A stretch of DNA of 64,000 nt, taken from positions 19,348,047 to 19,412,046 of the forward strand of contig OX467087.1 in the NCBI GenBank assembly GCA_950106755.1, in the 5' to 3' direction. The first letter of the stretch is position 1. Each line of letters opens with the position of its first letter. The position numbers and the translations under genes were made by a program. The notes below the pieces were generated by a model, which ran no database searches, was not told the origin of the DNA, and saw only the letters and a program-made list of their open reading frames with translations. Of the stretch, positions 60,971 through 64,000 are shown one piece after another. Source of the DNA: Climacium dendroides. Lineage: Eukaryota; Streptophyta; Bryopsida; Hypnales; Climaciaceae.

Positions 60971-61061
60971 ATCTAAGAGATGTGTACGTCCTTCCAGTAT
61001 AGGTAAGTGGCTCTTCGTTAGTGCCTATCACTTATCATCTATGCATTTTGCTTGATAGGAG

Positions 61062-62099
61062 CACTAGAAGAAAAAGCAGGGTTTTGCGACTGCGGTTTGC
61101 GACTGGTTTGTAGTCGTATCGGACGTTTGCGACTTGGTGATATTCTGGAGTCCGCAGTCGCAGTGGACAAGTCGCATGAGTTGCACTGCAGTCGCGAGGT
61201 TGTTTGTCATTCGATAGGCAATGGAGAACTTCGTCGATGAACTGTTGTGACGTGGTTGCTGATGTGGAAGTTATTTCACTTATTTGTGTGCAACTGGTTT
61301 GCGACTAATGTGCAACTGGTTTGCAATTGGTGTGCAACTAGTTTGCGATTGATGTGCAACTCGTTTGCGACTAGTGTGCAACTAGTTTGCGATTGATGTG
61401 CAACTCGTTTGTGATTAGTGTGCAACTGGTTTGCGATTGACATACAACTGGTTTGCAACTAGTTTGCGACTTGGTTATAATTTATAGATTTGTAGATTAT
61501 AGAAATCTACAAATTGTAGAAATTTACAAAGTGTAAAAATCTACAAAATATATAAATATTAGAATTTCACTATCAAAATTCATTACACAAGAATGCTATA
61601 ACTTACCATTCTTATCTGTTCAAGCTGATGGTATTCTTGACAATCGATATGGGACAATTGAATCGATTTTCAGTCATGTTCTAGTTGCATTGCACTTGTT
61701 CTCTAGTTGCATTTGAATCGTTTTTTAGTTGCACTGTAGTCGGGCTCTAGTTGCATTATAGTTGATTCCTAGTTGCATTTGAGTCATTTCTAAGTTGCAA
61801 TCTTCTAGTTTTTAGTTGTAGCCTGTAATCAGAGCGATTGCATTTTTCCACGATGGACTCTACTTCGCGGATAGCTGTCCACATGGACAACTGTGATGAA
61901 TACTGGATGTAAAATACCTTATGTCAGTTCTTCTGTTACAATATCGTAACCCTATTCTTCATTTTCCGACTACTTTGCGACTACAACTACATACACGTGA
62001 AATTTGGTGCAAATACAGAGGGCTACAGTCGCATCTCAGTTGTATAGGACACATAGTCGCATCTCAGTGGGTTGCAACGGACACGTTTTTCTTCTAGTG
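61062..62099 (+). mobile_element. non-autonomous CACTA-type element, 1038 bp
   Basis: Ends CACTAGAAGAAAAA and TTTTTCTTCTAGTG are inverted repeats, flanked by a perfect 3-bp GAG duplication (61059-61061 and 62100-62102). The left interior has many units of TTTGCGACTGGTGTGCAACT type and the right interior has matching TAGTTGCA and AGTCGCA motifs, so the subterminal repeats are inverted with respect to each other. No transposase is present. It is a different family from the two larger CACTA copies. Confidence 0.9.
61295..61475 (+). repeat. TTTGCGACT/GTGCAACT array
   Basis: About fourteen head-to-tail units of TTGCGACTRGTGTGCAACTR in a regular ~24-base double period. They are left subterminal repeats of the element at 61062-62099. 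The frame on the minus strand (61276-61458) is a repeat artefact. Confidence 0.85.
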
Positions 62100-62319
62100 G
62101 AGGGTCCTCCTTGATTGTTTGGCATTGAAGTCTTGACGAAGTCATCTACGCAATGCCCTGTGTAGACTAGTGTAGCATAGCATTCATTTGTGATTTATTC
62201 CGGCTTTAGATGACGATGTCATAGTCGGAATGTACTCTGTAATATTTGTAAATAAAAATGTATGTGATTCAATTTCCATTCGCGTCAATCTAATTGCATT
62301 CTCTTGACAATGTTATGTT

Positions 62320-63320
62320 GCTCAGCCAAACATTCCTAGAAGTTTGCACCGCTTGGTGGCAATGAAAGCTTTTCCTAAAGGGAGCAAGCAATCGATTAGT
62401 GGATTTCAGTGCTTCTTCCCGTTGTCTGACTCACCTAATTCTGTGTTCAAACAGGTAACTCCATTTCTTTGTTGTCTTGATTTCATCAGGTAGGATCTGA
62501 GGGATGCGGAGAACTCGTGCCGCGGAATGTCTTCCTTGTAGTGCTTGAACGGAGGAGGTGGCTGAATATAGTGTTTGACCTAAACGGAATCTTGTGCCAT
62601 TGCGAGCCAAATTGTACGTTAGGAGATTTAAGCCATATAGTGTCGATCAAAATATACTATGCCAATGAACCCCACCATCGTAGGACCCAAGGCGGTGTTC
62701 GCTAGGTAGAATCTGCACAAGTTCCTTCATGAGGTCTCGCAACTCACCGCGAAGGTTGTAGTGTGATCCTCCATGAAGCACTCCACTGCGGAGATGGTGG
62801 CGGAGCACCTGTTCCACAGGAACAAGGCCCCTTTCAAATTTCTAGGTCAAGACTATTGCAGGAAGATAAAGACCTCGCAAGGGAATTTCTTGCACTGCGA
62901 GTCTAAGCCGGTTGTCTTAAAGGTCTTGTCTGAGCGGGTCTTCTGCATAGTGGGTGGAGGTGAGTCCTTCACCAAAGACAACACCCTTCTCATCAACAAC
63001 TCTCCTGAAAAGAGTGTCTGCAATGAGAAGGGGAATGCCATATTTCTCCACTCTTGGTGCCATGGCCAACGGTTGGACAACTTCCTCATGGAAGAGCTTT
63101 TGTCGTAGCTCAGGCATCTAGTTGCGGAGTGTGAACTTGGATGCTTGCGAGAATATGTGCAAGTCAACCGAATAGGCAAAAAACTGTTGGTCTATCTATC
63201 TGAGTATGTCCGGGGCATCGTCTCGGTGATGAGAGATTCCGCACGGAATCTCGGATCGCATTTCAAACTTCTTGGGTTCGATGTAGTGATAGAGCCCGAC
63301 GGACATAGGACGTAGACTAG
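62320..63320 (+). pseudogene. FCP1/SCP-like CTD-phosphatase domain pseudogene
   Basis: The FCP1-homology domain removes phosphate from the RNA polymerase II tail or other proteins. An exon-like piece (LHRLVAMKAFPKGSKQSISG) ends at a CAG|GTAAC donor near 62455. Then ERRRWLNIVFDLNGILCHCE matches the first motif of plant FCP1-like proteins, with DLNG in place of the catalytic DxDx. After a frameshift near 62665 come NPTIVGPKAVFAR, a TAG, NLHKFLHEVSQLTAKVVV, a TGA (in place of Trp) and SSMKHSTAEMVAEHL. Then come FKFLGQDYC and DNTLLINNSPEKSVCNEKGN, where the family usually has LLIDDSP. HSWCHGQRLDNFLMEELL follows, and two more TAG codons. The gene is dead and had probably lost phosphatase residues before that. 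Confidence 0.7.
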
Positions 63321-63537
63321 TTTGTTGCCTCACACTACTAGCAAAGTGAATATTTTGTAATTTGTGATTGTATATTTTATACACTACATTCATTTGTAAA
63401 TAAATATGTATCCAGTTCGGACTTTACATTAAAAATTTGTGCATTTATCTCGTTTTGGATTTGGACTCATATCGTGTGTATTAGGCCTTTTGGTGGGGAA
63501 TATGTAGAAAACTTGTATAATCTCTATCTTCGTGCAG

Positions 63538-64000
63538 GTTGGAGCCTAGAATGTTGGAGCCTCGTCCAAGAGGCAGAGGCTAATGAGGAGCCTCTTCTCT
63601 GGATCGAAGAAGTCGCTCTCGATGACGTCAGGATCCGAATCCGAATCTAAATCTCCTGGAAGAACATTCGTGTTGTCAGTGTTCTCAGGCCCCTTCATGA
63701 TGCGCATGGCCGAGGACGCCGCTTCCACGGCCATTGACTTCTCCAAGGGAAATGTGGAGGACAGCGCCGTGGACAACCCTCCGAGTCGAAGACCGGGGAG
63801 AACCCCCGTTTGTTCCCCATCCCCGCTTAAGCGTGCGTCCTCGACTTGAGGATGCTCGTTCTCGCCGACACCTCAAAATGAGGCGGGGACTAGTCGAAAA
63901 TTGAACCTCCTTGTTCGGGAGGGCACTCGAGATCCTCGACTCTAGGATCCTATTTCACCGACGCTTGAGCGCCCAACTATCTCCATGAGAGACACGAGGA
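63538..64000 (+). pseudogene. decayed exon, partial, runs off the window end
   Basis: It starts after a GTGCAG acceptor at 63537. The frame reads VGA-stop-NVGASSKRQRLMRS, then SGSKKSLSMTSGSESESKSP, ends with TGA at 63847-63849 and reopens. It is basic, serine-rich and disordered, with no domain recognised. Palindrome copies at 63834-63854 and 63930-63950 fall in the frame. It is likely a further exon of the same gene family. Confidence 0.45.

Overview
This window is nuclear DNA of a land plant. It is AT-rich and holds two split genes with ordinary plant splice sites, TTTAGGG-type telomeric sequence, and many plant DNA transposons and retroelement relics. The integrase relic, the DUF7869-type pseudogene and the compact B3 gene suggest a seed-free plant such as a moss or liverwort. 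That placement is an inference and cannot be settled from this sequence alone.

Two genes look intact. The first (10437-16815, +) is a six-exon B3-domain transcription factor of the ABI3/FUS3/LEC2 (LAV) type. Its B3 domain is spread over five small exons and was assembled here from matching splice phases. RY (CATGCA) elements, the known target of this family, lie upstream and in its first two introns. The second (25170-30511, +) is a ten-exon gene for an 893-residue protein with a PHD finger and a C-terminal telobox-type Myb domain (VDLKDKWRN). Three telo-box sequences lie at its own 5' end.

The rest is repeats and decayed mobile DNA. From 1 to 10 kb there is a Ty3/gypsy-like pol relic with a PHD-like fragment, a ~220-bp repeat family, a 20-bp minisatellite, a ~179-bp tandem repeat and a GC-rich cluster of PIF/Harbinger-type MITEs. 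Two related non-autonomous CACTA elements lie at 20453-22751 and 41321-44005. A DUF7869-type pseudogene occupies 37.0-39.9 kb on the minus strand. From 51.5 kb to the window end are pieces of intron-bearing, heavily mutated multi-exon genes, one with an FCP1-like phosphatase domain. They are interrupted by a gag-like retroelement region (about 55.3-59.6 kb), a 150-bp hairpin MITE and a 1.04-kb CACTA-type element.

The most unusual signal is a 21-bp near-perfect palindrome (arms TTATCYTCGA and TCGARGATAA around one central base). At least 28 copies are scattered at 0.02, 23.5, 40.4-41.3, 48.2, 50.9-54.8, 60.4-61.0 and 63.8-63.95 kb. Copies occur in intergenic DNA, in introns and in decayed reading frames, and none were seen in the two intact genes or inside the CACTA or gag-like elements. 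Several copies are perfect palindromes with different arm sequences, so the two arms have changed together. I know of no described element that matches it.
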